From Amnibacterium endophyticum (lineage in GTDB: Bacteria > Actinomycetota > Actinomycetes > Actinomycetales > Microbacteriaceae), in assembly GCF_042680685.1 (NCBI RefSeq), contig NZ_JBHUEA010000001.1, positions 124,001 to 188,000 of the forward strand: a DNA stretch of 64,000 nucleotides, in the 5' to 3' direction. Below the pieces are notes generated by a model. The model worked only from the letters and a program-made list of their open reading frames with translations. It searched no databases and was not told the origin of the DNA. Numbering within the stretch: the stretch's first letter is position 1; every line of letters begins with the position of its first letter. Of the stretch, positions 1 through 7,407 are shown piece by piece. A program made the position numbers and the translations under genes.

Positions 1-501
1 GAGGTCGGGGCGCCGCTCGCGGAGCATGCGCGGCACGAGCTGCAGCTGGTAGTCCTGCACCCACACCATCGCGCCCTCGGCGGCGACGTCGGCCGACGCC
101 TCCGCGAACCGCCGGTTCACCTCGACGTAGGTCTCCCACGTCTCGCGGTTGTAGGTCGGCTGCGCGATGACGTCGTGGTAGAGCGGCCAGATCGTGTCGT
201 TCGAGAAGCCCTCGTAGTACCGCTCGACCTCGCCCGCGGACAGCGGGACCGGGTGGAGGTGCAGGCCGTCGGCCTCGAACGGGCCCTGGTCGTCGTCGGC
301 GGTGCCGGTCCAGCCGACCCACCCGCCGTCGTTGGCGCGCATGACCGGCTCGAGCGCCGTGACGAGGCCGCCGGGCGAGGGCTGCCAGTCCGGCGTGCCG
401 TCCCGCCGCACCACGCGGTCCACGGGGAGGCGGTTGGAGACGACGACGAAGTCGTACCGCTCGGTGTCGCTGTCGATGCTCGTACCCCCTCGTTGCGCCA
501 T
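1..501 (-). CDS. otsA: Trehalose-6-phosphate synthase, N-terminal part (cut by window edge)
   Basis: The first 167 residues of a GT20 glycosyltransferase are present; the 3' end lies outside the window. The enzyme joins UDP- or ADP-glucose to glucose-6-phosphate to give trehalose-6-phosphate in the cytoplasm, for osmoprotection. After a 15-residue leader the hallmark VVVSNRLPV is followed by GGLVTALEPV and GGWVGWTG, which form the N-terminal nucleotide-sugar and acceptor site of OtsA. The chosen ATG is the last in-frame start before the conserved core. The gene lies 37 bp downstream of the fructosamine-kinase-like gene on the same strand, so the two may be co-transcribed. The family call is secure; later catalytic residues cannot be checked. 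Confidence 0.93.
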   Translation of the reverse strand, partial: MAQRGGTSIDSDTERYDFVVVSNRLPVDRVVRRDGTPDWQPSPGGLVTALEPVMRANDGGWVGWTGTADDDQGPFEADGLHLHPVPLSAGEVERYYEGFSNDTIWPLYHDVIAQPTYNRETWETYVEVNRRFAEASADVAAEGAMVWVQDYQLQLVPRMLRERRPDL

Positions 502-538
502 CAGGCTACGGGGGCTCGGCCGGGAGCGGACCGAGCGG

Positions 539-1315
539 TCAGGCGGGCGGCAGCGCCAGGGCCGCGCGCGCCGCGGAGGCGAGCGGCTCCGCGTAGGCCG
601 CGCCGTGGCTCGCGGCGTGCACCGCGAGGGGGTGCAGCTGGTGCAGCGGGATGCGCTGCTCCCAGCCGGGGACGAGCGGGTGCGCGGCGTCGTAGCCGGC
701 GTAGATCCGGGCGAGGTGCGGGCAGCCGAAGAGCGCGAGCATCGCGAGGTCGGTCTCCCGGTGCCCGCCGTGCGCGGCGGGGTCGATCAGCACCGCGCCG
801 CCCGCCGTCCACTGCAGGTTGCCGTTCCAGAGGTCGCCGTGCAGGCGGGCCGGCGCGTCGCCGTCGTCCAGGTCGCCGGCCGACAACCGCTCGCAGGCGC
901 GCTCGACGAGGCGGAGGTCCTCGCCGCCGATGTGGCCGCGCTCCGCCGCCAGCCGGGCGTAGGGCAGCACCCGCTGCTCGGCGGTGAAGGCGCCCCAGGA
1001 CGGCCAGCCGCCCGGCCGGGTCGTGAGCGGCTGCTCGCCGATGAAGGAGGGCCCGTCCCACCCGTCCGGCGGCGCGCCCCAGCCGTCGGCGCCCGCGTCG
1101 TGCGTGGTCGCGAGCGCCGCCCCGAACGCCTCCGCGTGCTCCGCCGTCGGCCGCGCGAGGTCGAGCGCCTCGAGATCGATGCGCCCCGGCTCCACCGCGA
1201 GCACCTCGACCACGCGGGCGCCGTCGGCCGCGGCGAGCCAGGCGAGCCCGGCGGCCTCCGCCTCGAAGAACCCGTCGGGCGCGTCCGCCCTGCGCTTCGC
1301 GTGCACCCGCTTCAT
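539..1315 (-). CDS. Fructosamine kinase family protein
   Basis: A 258-residue aminoglycoside-phosphotransferase-fold kinase. The catalytic HxD motif is in LHGDLWNGN, and the metal-binding segment reads DPAAHGGHRETDLAM, the typical fructosamine/ketosamine-3-kinase arrangement. The family phosphorylates sugar adducts on protein amines so that they fall off (deglycation) in the cytosol. A start 33 nt further upstream is possible. I prefer the ATG at 1315, which begins MKRVHAKRR and has a -10-like TACCCT (1323-1328, minus strand) 7 nt before it, suggesting a leaderless or near-leaderless mRNA. It precedes otsA on the same strand. The substrate is not known from sequence. Confidence 0.85.
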   Translation of the reverse strand: MKRVHAKRRADAPDGFFEAEAAGLAWLAAADGARVVEVLAVEPGRIDLEALDLARPTAEHAEAFGAALATTHDAGADGWGAPPDGWDGPSFIGEQPLTTRPGGWPSWGAFTAEQRVLPYARLAAERGHIGGEDLRLVERACERLSAGDLDDGDAPARLHGDLWNGNLQWTAGGAVLIDPAAHGGHRETDLAMLALFGCPHLARIYAGYDAAHPLVPGWEQRIPLHQLHPLAVHAASHGAAYAEPLASAARAALALPPA

Positions 1316-1352
1316 CCGCGGCAGGGTATGCGACCGACCCGCACGCACCGGT

Positions 1353-3401
1353 TCAGGCGGCGGCGGGCAGGGCGCGGAACCGCAGCGGGCTCGTGCGGCG
1401 CCGCGCGACGAGCGCGACCTCGGCGACGAAGGCGACCAGCGCCCACAGCGCGAGCGAGAGGATCCCGCCTCCGGCGCCGCCGCTGCCCGACAGCGCGGCG
1501 GTGGTCGCGTCCACCGCGGCCGTGAGCGGCAGCAGCGGGCTGATCGCCTGGAACGGCTCGGACACGAGCTCGATCGGATAGATCCCGCCGACCGCGACCA
1601 GCTGCACGCCGAGCAGCACGATCGAGAGCACCGTGCCGGCGCGGCCGAACGCGCTCTGCAGCAGCTGGTGGATCGCGAGGAACGAGACCCCCGCGACGAG
1701 CGCGACCGCGAACAGGAGCGGCAGCGCCGCGCCGCCCACCCCGAGGGTCGCCGCCAGCAGCACGACGATCAGCACGGCCTGGACGACGGCGACGAGCGCA
1801 CCGCGGGCGAGCGCGCCGCCGACGAGGCGCGCGGTGCCGACCCCGGAGTCCAGCAGCCGGCGGGAGACCGCGCCGAGCAGCAGCACGAGCGCGGCTGCGC
1901 CGATCCAGAGCCCGACCGGGACGACGAGGGTCGCGACGATCTGACCCGGGCCGGACAGCTCGTGCTCCCGCGTGGCGGACGCCGTGATCGGGTTCGCGAC
2001 GACCTTCCCGGCGTGCTCCTGCTGCGCCTTCGTCAGATCCGGCACCTGCTCCGCACCGTCCTGCAGGCCGGAGCCGAGGCGGTCCGCGCCGGACGCCAGC
2101 TGCTGCGCGCCGTCGGCGCTGCTGCGCACCCCGGCCGTCAGCCGGTCGGCGCCGGCGCCGAGCGAGTCCGCGCCCGAGCCGAGCCGGGCGGCGCCCGAGG
2201 CGAGCGATCCGGCGCCGGACGCCGCGTCGCGGATGCCGCCCGGCAGCTTCGCGAGCCCGGACGCGAGCGAGGCGGCGCCCGAGTCGAGGGAGGAGCCGCC
2301 GGAGGCGAGCCGGGTGCCCGCGGAGCGCAGCTGCGGGATCGCGGCGCCCGCCCGAGCCAGCTGCTGCGAGCCGGCCGCGAGCTGCGCCTGGCCCGACGAG
2401 ACCTCGTCGAGCCGGCCCGCCAGCTGCTGCAGCGCGGCCCGCGTCTGCGGGTTCAGGGTCGGATCGGCGGCGGCGACCTGCCGGATGCCGCCCGCGATCC
2501 CCGCGGAGCCGGAGGCGAGCTGCGACTGCGCATCGGCCGACCGGCTGCTGAAGGCCGGGGCGATGCCGGTCAGGAAGGAGCTCACGCCCTTCGTGTAGGA
2601 CGCGACGCCGTCCGTGTAGGTGTCGACGCCCGAGGCGAGGGACCTCGCGCCGCTCGCCGCGGAGGCGGCCCCGTCGGCGGCGCGGTCGAGGCCGGACCCG
2701 AGGGAGCGCGCGCCGCCCGCGAGCGTCCGGGCGCCGTCGCCGAGCGACCGCGCGCCGTCGGCGAGCGACTCGCCGCCGTCCGCGGCCCGCTCGAGCCCGG
2801 TCGACAGCTTCCCGGCGCCGTCGCCGAGGTCGGTCGCGCCGTCGGCGGCCTTCAGCAGCGAGGTCCGCACCGTGGCGAAGCCGCCGTAGAGGCCGCTCAC
2901 CACGTTCGTCGTGATCTGGCCGCCGACCGTCCGCGCGATCGTGTCGCCGACGATCCCGCCGACCTGGCTGACCAGGGTGCCGTGCGCGTCGTCGGTGGTG
3001 ATCTCGATGCCGGCCTGGTCCGGGTCGGTGCCGCTGACCGTGGCGATGGACTTCGAGAACGTCCGCGGGATCGTGACGACGGCGTAGACCTGCCCCGAGT
3101 CGAGCATCGACCTCGCGGTCTTCGCGTTCGTCAGCGTCCAGTCGATCCGGGCGCCGCTCGTCACGTCGGAGGGCTTCGTGAGCCCGGTGACGACGAGGCG
3201 CCCGGCGGCGATGGTGGTGGTCCTCCCGTCGTCGCCCTTCTGCTGCACGAGCCGGTCCTGGTTCACGAGCGCGGCCGGGATGCGGGCGTCGCCCGCGTCG
3301 GCCGCGGCGAGCGCTGCGACGAAGACGCCGAGGACCACGGCGGGCACCAGGGCGACGACCAGCAGCCGGACGAGCGGGGCCTGCAGGATGCGGCCGATCA
3401 T
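1353..3401 (-). CDS. YhgE/Pip-domain membrane protein
   Basis: A 682-residue membrane protein of the YhgE/Pip (phage infection protein-like) family, related to ABC-2 permeases. An N-terminal helix (residues 8-30) leads into an extracytoplasmic region. The middle part, about residues 200-440, is a long series of degenerate heptad-like units of the form G-A-x-x-L (for example SLGDGARTLAGGARSL), as is usual for this family. About five membrane helices follow at the C-terminus. The start codon overlaps the stop of the upstream MMPL gene by 4 nt (ATGA), so the two are translationally coupled. YhgE proteins often pair with an ABC ATPase; none is encoded separately here, but the MMPL partner carries an ABC-like tail. 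The substrate is unknown. Confidence 0.85.
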   Translation of the reverse strand: MIGRILQAPLVRLLVVALVPAVVLGVFVAALAAADAGDARIPAALVNQDRLVQQKGDDGRTTTIAAGRLVVTGLTKPSDVTSGARIDWTLTNAKTARSMLDSGQVYAVVTIPRTFSKSIATVSGTDPDQAGIEITTDDAHGTLVSQVGGIVGDTIARTVGGQITTNVVSGLYGGFATVRTSLLKAADGATDLGDGAGKLSTGLERAADGGESLADGARSLGDGARTLAGGARSLGSGLDRAADGAASAASGARSLASGVDTYTDGVASYTKGVSSFLTGIAPAFSSRSADAQSQLASGSAGIAGGIRQVAAADPTLNPQTRAALQQLAGRLDEVSSGQAQLAAGSQQLARAGAAIPQLRSAGTRLASGGSSLDSGAASLASGLAKLPGGIRDAASGAGSLASGAARLGSGADSLGAGADRLTAGVRSSADGAQQLASGADRLGSGLQDGAEQVPDLTKAQQEHAGKVVANPITASATREHELSGPGQIVATLVVPVGLWIGAAALVLLLGAVSRRLLDSGVGTARLVGGALARGALVAVVQAVLIVVLLAATLGVGGAALPLLFAVALVAGVSFLAIHQLLQSAFGRAGTVLSIVLLGVQLVAVGGIYPIELVSEPFQAISPLLPLTAAVDATTAALSGSGGAGGGILSLALWALVAFVAEVALVARRRTSPLRFRALPAAA

Positions 3402-6211
3402 GCGGGGATCTCCTTGCGGACGGGCGTCGCGGTCAGGCGGGTGGTGCCGCGATCGGTGGTGGAGGTGACGACGACCGCGGCGCGCTCGCGGCCGACGACG
3501 GTCTCGAGCAGGGCCGCGAGGCGGTCGCGCGCATCGGCACCGAGGTCGCCGGCGTCGATGACGAGCACGTCCGCGCCCCCGGCCGCCGCCGCGACGGCGA
3601 GCACGGCGAGGCGCTCCTCCGCCGGCAGCTCGCCGACCGGCCGGTCGGCGGGGATCTCGCCCGGCAGGAGGTGCAGCCACTGCCCGGCGGACCCGGTGCG
3701 TCGCCCGCGCGGGGCGATGCGCAGGCGCTCCGCGACGAGGACACGGGGTGTCGCGCGGGCGGCGGAGCCGTCGTCGATCACGGGGGCGGCGACGCGCCGC
3801 AGGTCGCGGGCGCCGGAGGGCGCGACGGCTCCCGCAGCCTGCACGCGGCCGGCGCGCGGCGCGATGTGCCCGGTCAGGGTCGCGACGACGGCGCGGCGGC
3901 TGAAGGAGTCCACGTCGAGGCTCGTCGTCGTGCCGCGATCCGCCCGGACCGACAGCGGCGCGGTGTCGAAGGGTGCCGGGGGCACGAGCCCCTCGGACGA
4001 GAGCGCCCACCGCGCCTCCCCCTCGGCCCAGGCGACGTCCGCGCGGTGGGCGACGATGCCCTCGCCCTCGATGTCGACGACCGGCAGCGCCCGGGCGAGC
4101 CAGCCGGGCAGGTACCAGGCCGCCCGCCGCACCAGGAACATCACCGCGGGCACCAGCGTCATCCGCACGACGAAGGCGTCGAAGAGGATGCCGACGGCGA
4201 GCGCGAAGGCGATCGGCTTGATGGTGCCGCTGCCCTCCGGGACGAAGGAGGCGAAGACGAAGATCATGATGAGCGCCGCGGCGGTCACAACGCGGGCGCC
4301 GTGGGTGAAGCCCTGGCGCACCGAGCGCCGCCAGTCGCCGGTGTGCGCCCAGGTCTCCCGCATGCCGCTGACGAGGAACACCTCGTAGTCCATCGAGAGG
4401 CCGAACAGGATCGCGACGCCGAGGACGGGCAGGAAGCTGAGCAGCGGCCCCGGCTCGACGTGCAGCAGGTCCGCGCCCCAGCCCCACTGGAACACGGCCA
4501 CGGTCGCGCCGATGCTCGCGGCGAGGGACAGGAGGAAGCCGACCGCGGCCTTCAGCGGCACCACGAGGGACCGGAACACCGCCATCAGCAGCAGCACCGA
4601 CAGGCCCACCACGACGAGGACGAACGGCCCGAGCGCGTTCCCGAGCCGCGTGGAGATGTCGATCTGCACGGCGGTCGTGCCGGTCACCGAGATCGGGACG
4701 TCGTACTGCCGCTGGAAGTCGTCCTCGAGCCCGCGGATGCGGTTCACGAGCGCGATGGTGGCGTCCGACGTCGGCCCGGACTCCGGGATCACCTGCATGA
4801 TCGCGGTGTCGAGCGTCTCGTTCGGGGTCGGCCGGCTGACGGCCTTCACGTCCGGCAGCGCGGCGATCCGCGTCCGCATCGCGTCGAGGTCGTCGATGAA
4901 CGAGTCGTCCTGGGTGATGTCCGCGAGCACCACGAGCGGGCCGTTGCGGCCCTCGCCGAAGTACCGCGACGTCAGGTCGTAGGCGACGCGGGGCCCGGTG
5001 CCGGGCGGCTCCGTGCCGTTGGTCGGCAGGCTGAGCCGCATCGACGCGGCGGGGATCGCGAGCACCCCGAGCAGGGCGATCGCGAGCACGAGGAAGAGCG
5101 CGGGCACCTTCTCGATCAGCCCGACCCAGCGGGCCCCGAGCGTGCGGGCGGTGCCGTCCGCCGTCGCCGCCGCCCGGCGCTGCGCGCGCGAGCCCGCCCT
5201 GGGCACCAGCCGGTCCCCCGCGAGGGCGAGCACGGCGGGCAGCAGGGTGACGGAGGCGCACACGGACACCAGGACCGCGAAGGCGGCGCCGACGCCCATG
5301 ACGGAGAGGAACGGGATGCCGACGATCAGCAGGCCGCAGAGCGCGATGATCACCGTCGTGCCCGCGAAGACGACCGCCGTGCCGGCGGTCGCGACCGCGG
5401 TCGGCAGCGCCTCGCTCAGCGGCGTGCCGACCGCGAGCTGCTCGCGGTAGCGCGAGATGACGAACAGGCCGTAGTCGATCCCGACGGCGAGGCCCAGCAT
5501 CAGCGCGAGGGTGAGGCTGGCGCTCGCGACGTCGATGAGGTTCGCGGTGAAGAAGAGGGCCGCGACCGACAGCAGGACCCCGATGATCGCGGTGATGAGC
5601 GGCATGCCCGCCGCGAGCAGCGAACCGAAGGTGATCACGAGCACGAGGGCGGCGAACGCCAGCCCGATCGCCTCCGTCACCGACGGGCCGAAGGACTGGT
5701 CCTGGAAGACCTGGCCGGTGAAGGCGACGGTGAGGCCCGCGTCCTCCCCCACCGACCCGGTGCGCCGGACGGCGTCGAGCGTCGCGGTGCTGACCCCGGC
5801 CTGCGACGACGAGAACTGGACCGAGACGATCGCGGCCCGGTGGTCCGCCGAGACCGCGTCGACCGCGTACTCGCCGAACGGGCTCCCGGCGGTCTCCACG
5901 CCCTGGACGTCGCCGAGCGCGGCGACGAGGTCGTCGACCGCGCGCCTCGGGGCGCCCTCGTCGATGCGGGCGCCGGAGGGTGCGACGACGACGGCCTGCG
6001 CGCTCGCGCCGGCCGCCTGCGGGAAGACCCCGTCGAGGCGGTCGAGCGCCTTCTGCGACTCCGTGCCGGGGATGGTGAGGCCGTCGGTGAACTTGCCGCC
6101 GAAGCCGAAGCCGATCCCGGCGAAGGCGATGATGACGACGAGCCACGCGGCGAGCACCCTCAGCGGGTGCTGCAGCGCCGTGCGGCCGAGCCGGTGCAGG
6201 AACGCGGTCAT
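3398..6211 (-). CDS. MMPL/RND-type transporter with C-terminal degenerate ABC-ATPase-like domain
   Basis: 937 residues. Residues 1 to about 735 form a complete MMPL exporter: a start helix, a periplasmic-type loop, a first membrane bundle, a second loop with a GTTAVQIDISTRLG segment, and a second bundle with GLSMDYEVFLVSGMRE. MMPL proteins export lipids or hydrophobic compounds using proton motive force. Residues about 735-937 are not part of MMPL and resemble an ABC nucleotide-binding domain. TLTGHIAPRAGRVQAAG matches the post-Walker-A helix and strand, VGELPAEERLAVL sits where the LSGGQ signature should be, DVLVIDAGDL is Walker-B-like, and VVVTSTTD takes the H-loop place without His. No Walker A glycine loop or lysine is seen, so ATP hydrolysis is unlikely. 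It is the middle gene of the tetR-MMPL-yhgE operon. Confidence 0.88.
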   Translation of the reverse strand: MTAFLHRLGRTALQHPLRVLAAWLVVIIAFAGIGFGFGGKFTDGLTIPGTESQKALDRLDGVFPQAAGASAQAVVVAPSGARIDEGAPRRAVDDLVAALGDVQGVETAGSPFGEYAVDAVSADHRAAIVSVQFSSSQAGVSTATLDAVRRTGSVGEDAGLTVAFTGQVFQDQSFGPSVTEAIGLAFAALVLVITFGSLLAAGMPLITAIIGVLLSVAALFFTANLIDVASASLTLALMLGLAVGIDYGLFVISRYREQLAVGTPLSEALPTAVATAGTAVVFAGTTVIIALCGLLIVGIPFLSVMGVGAAFAVLVSVCASVTLLPAVLALAGDRLVPRAGSRAQRRAAATADGTARTLGARWVGLIEKVPALFLVLAIALLGVLAIPAASMRLSLPTNGTEPPGTGPRVAYDLTSRYFGEGRNGPLVVLADITQDDSFIDDLDAMRTRIAALPDVKAVSRPTPNETLDTAIMQVIPESGPTSDATIALVNRIRGLEDDFQRQYDVPISVTGTTAVQIDISTRLGNALGPFVLVVVGLSVLLLMAVFRSLVVPLKAAVGFLLSLAASIGATVAVFQWGWGADLLHVEPGPLLSFLPVLGVAILFGLSMDYEVFLVSGMRETWAHTGDWRRSVRQGFTHGARVVTAAALIMIFVFASFVPEGSGTIKPIAFALAVGILFDAFVVRMTLVPAVMFLVRRAAWYLPGWLARALPVVDIEGEGIVAHRADVAWAEGEARWALSSEGLVPPAPFDTAPLSVRADRGTTTSLDVDSFSRRAVVATLTGHIAPRAGRVQAAGAVAPSGARDLRRVAAPVIDDGSAARATPRVLVAERLRIAPRGRRTGSAGQWLHLLPGEIPADRPVGELPAEERLAVLAVAAAAGGADVLVIDAGDLGADARDRLAALLETVVGRERAAVVVTSTTDRGTTRLTATPVRKEIPA

Positions 6212-6280
6212 GGGTGGGTGCCGTCCTCGTCGCGGGTGTCGGTGCGACGGCGGTGTCGCGGGCGGGTGGTGGGTGGTCGG

Positions 6281-6856
6281 TCAGACGGGAAGGCCGGGGC
6301 GGGCGAGCACCAGCTCGCCGAGGACGTCGACGAGCACGGCGCGGACCTCGTCGTCGGGCAGGTGGGAGGCGGACCAGCGATCCGCCGCGACGAGCACGAA
6401 CGCCGCGCCGGCGAGCGCGACGCCGAAGCGGATCGTCTCGCGGTCGTGGCCGCTCGGCCCGAGGTGCTCGGACAGGCCGCGGACGAGGAGGTCCGCCTCG
6501 TCCACGACGCCGTGGCCGGAGAGCGCCTGCCCGTGGTTGATGAGCACGGCGACGGCGAGCCGGTGCTCGTAGAGGTAGTCGACGAAGTCCCTGAGGAAGG
6601 CGTGCCGGCCCTCGCCGTCGCCGGTGCCCTCGAGCCGCTCGAGCAGCGGGCGCAGGTCGTCGACGGCGGGGCGCAGCGCGGCGTCGAGCAGGGCCTCCTT
6701 GCTGCCGAAGTGGTAGAGCACGCTCGACTTGGACATGCCGGCCTCGTCGGCGATGCGCGCGAGCGAGGCACCGTCGAAGCCGACCGCGGCGAACTGCCGC
6801 AGCGCTGCCTGCAGCAGCGGGGCCGAGCCGCCGATGGGTCGCGTCGGATCCTGCAC
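6281..6856 (-). CDS. TetR family transcriptional regulator
   Basis: 191 residues, the usual TetR length. The N-terminal helix-turn-helix spans about residues 14-60 (SLARIADEAGMSKSSVLYHF, then GSKEALLDAAL), followed by an all-helical ligand-binding region. The gene is first in an operon, 69 bp before the MMPL transporter and followed by yhgE, so it most likely represses drug or lipid export and itself. The start is GTG. Two near-palindromic sites and a -10-like hexamer lie at or just before this start, which supports autoregulation. There is no Shine-Dalgarno, consistent with a leaderless transcript. The ligand is unknown. Confidence 0.9.
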   Translation of the reverse strand: MQDPTRPIGGSAPLLQAALRQFAAVGFDGASLARIADEAGMSKSSVLYHFGSKEALLDAALRPAVDDLRPLLERLEGTGDGEGRHAFLRDFVDYLYEHRLAVAVLINHGQALSGHGVVDEADLLVRGLSEHLGPSGHDRETIRFGVALAGAAFVLVAADRWSASHLPDDEVRAVLVDVLGELVLARPGLPV

Positions 6857-6885
6857 GATCGGTCAGCCTACTGCCCGATCGGTCA
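6852..6885 (-). promoter_or_regulatory. Paired operator-like sites and -10 for the tetR-MMPL-yhgE operon
   Basis: Two 14-bp sites, TGCACGATCGGTCA (6852-6865) and TGCCCGATCGGTCA (6872-6885), lie 20 bp apart, that is, on nearly the same helix face. The second differs at one base from the perfect palindrome TGACCGATCGGTCA, the first at two. Between them on the minus strand is TAGGCT (6865-6870), a good actinobacterial -10 set 8 nt before the GTG start at 6856. A dimer on either site would block the promoter, so TetR autorepression is the natural reading. The sites are seen directly; binding is inferred. Confidence 0.65.
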
Positions 6886-6958
6886 GGGCGATGCGCCCCG
6901 TCCGGGTCCAGCGACCTCCCAACCGCTGCTGGGCGCCGTCCCAGTACGCTCCGAACGC

Positions 6959-7204
6959 ATGGGCACGTTGCGCAAGTACCTGCTGAACCCGGCGATCATC
7001 TCCGGGATGATCTCGGGCGTCTCCGCGATCCGGGCCGGTCGCAAGGGGCCCAACGACTGGCGGACCTACCTGACCTGGGTCGCCTGGGCCTGCACGCTCG
7101 TCGTGGCGATCGGCACCGTCCGCAAGGAGTCCCAGGACCCAGACGACGCGAAGCACCACACGGCGGGCCCCCGCCTCGGCAACCCGCGCAAGAAGGTCGG
7201 CTGA
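6959..7204 (+). CDS. Small hypothetical membrane protein
   Basis: 81 residues beginning MGTLRKYLLNPAIISGMISG. A polar N-terminal part contains DWRTYLTWVAWACTLVVAIG with one membrane segment (about residues 34-51), followed by a charged tail ending NPRKKVG. I do not recognise a family. It is divergent from the tetR operon. A TACGCT hexamer at 6945-6950 lies 8 nt before the ATG and could be the -10 of a near-leaderless mRNA. The reading frame is clean and ends just before the tandem repeats. No function can be assigned. Confidence 0.6.
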   Translation: MGTLRKYLLNPAIISGMISGVSAIRAGRKGPNDWRTYLTWVAWACTLVVAIGTVRKESQDPDDAKHHTAGPRLGNPRKKVG

Positions 7205-7210
7205 CCTCCC

Positions 7211-7302
7211 CGCCGGTCGAGGAGCGACTCACCTCGCCGGTCGAGGTGCGACTCACCCCGCCGGTCGAGGTGCGACTCACCCCGCCGGTCGAGGTGCGAC
7301 GA
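7211..7302. repeat. Four tandem copies of a 24-bp unit
   Basis: The unit, about CGCCGGTCGAGGTGCGACTC plus ACCC, is repeated four times with exact 24-bp spacing (7211, 7235, 7259, 7283). The first copy has an A for T change and the last is incomplete. The last copy runs into AAGGAGCCTCGAGACC, so that 7287-7317 is a complete copy of the dispersed GGTCGAGG...CCTCGAGACC palindrome also found at 21309, 23419 and 47237. The array looks like local amplification of one arm of that element between two convergent genes. Confidence 0.85.
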
Positions 7303-7407
7303 AGGAGCCTCGAGACCGAGGACCCGCAGGGGTCGTCCCGACGCTCCGCGCCTCGACCGACCGGATGACCGCCGCGCGTTCGCGCATCGCCCGGAGCGGC
7401 GCGCCGC

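Noticed and set aside
3398..4000. MMPL C-terminal domain as an active ABC ATPase
   Set aside because: No Walker A glycine-lysine loop, no proper signature and no H-loop His; only the overall order of strands resembles an ABC domain.
7211..7302. Tandem 24-bp units considered as a CRISPR array
   Set aside because: Units are directly abutting with no spacers and no cas genes are present; it is a simple tandem repeat.
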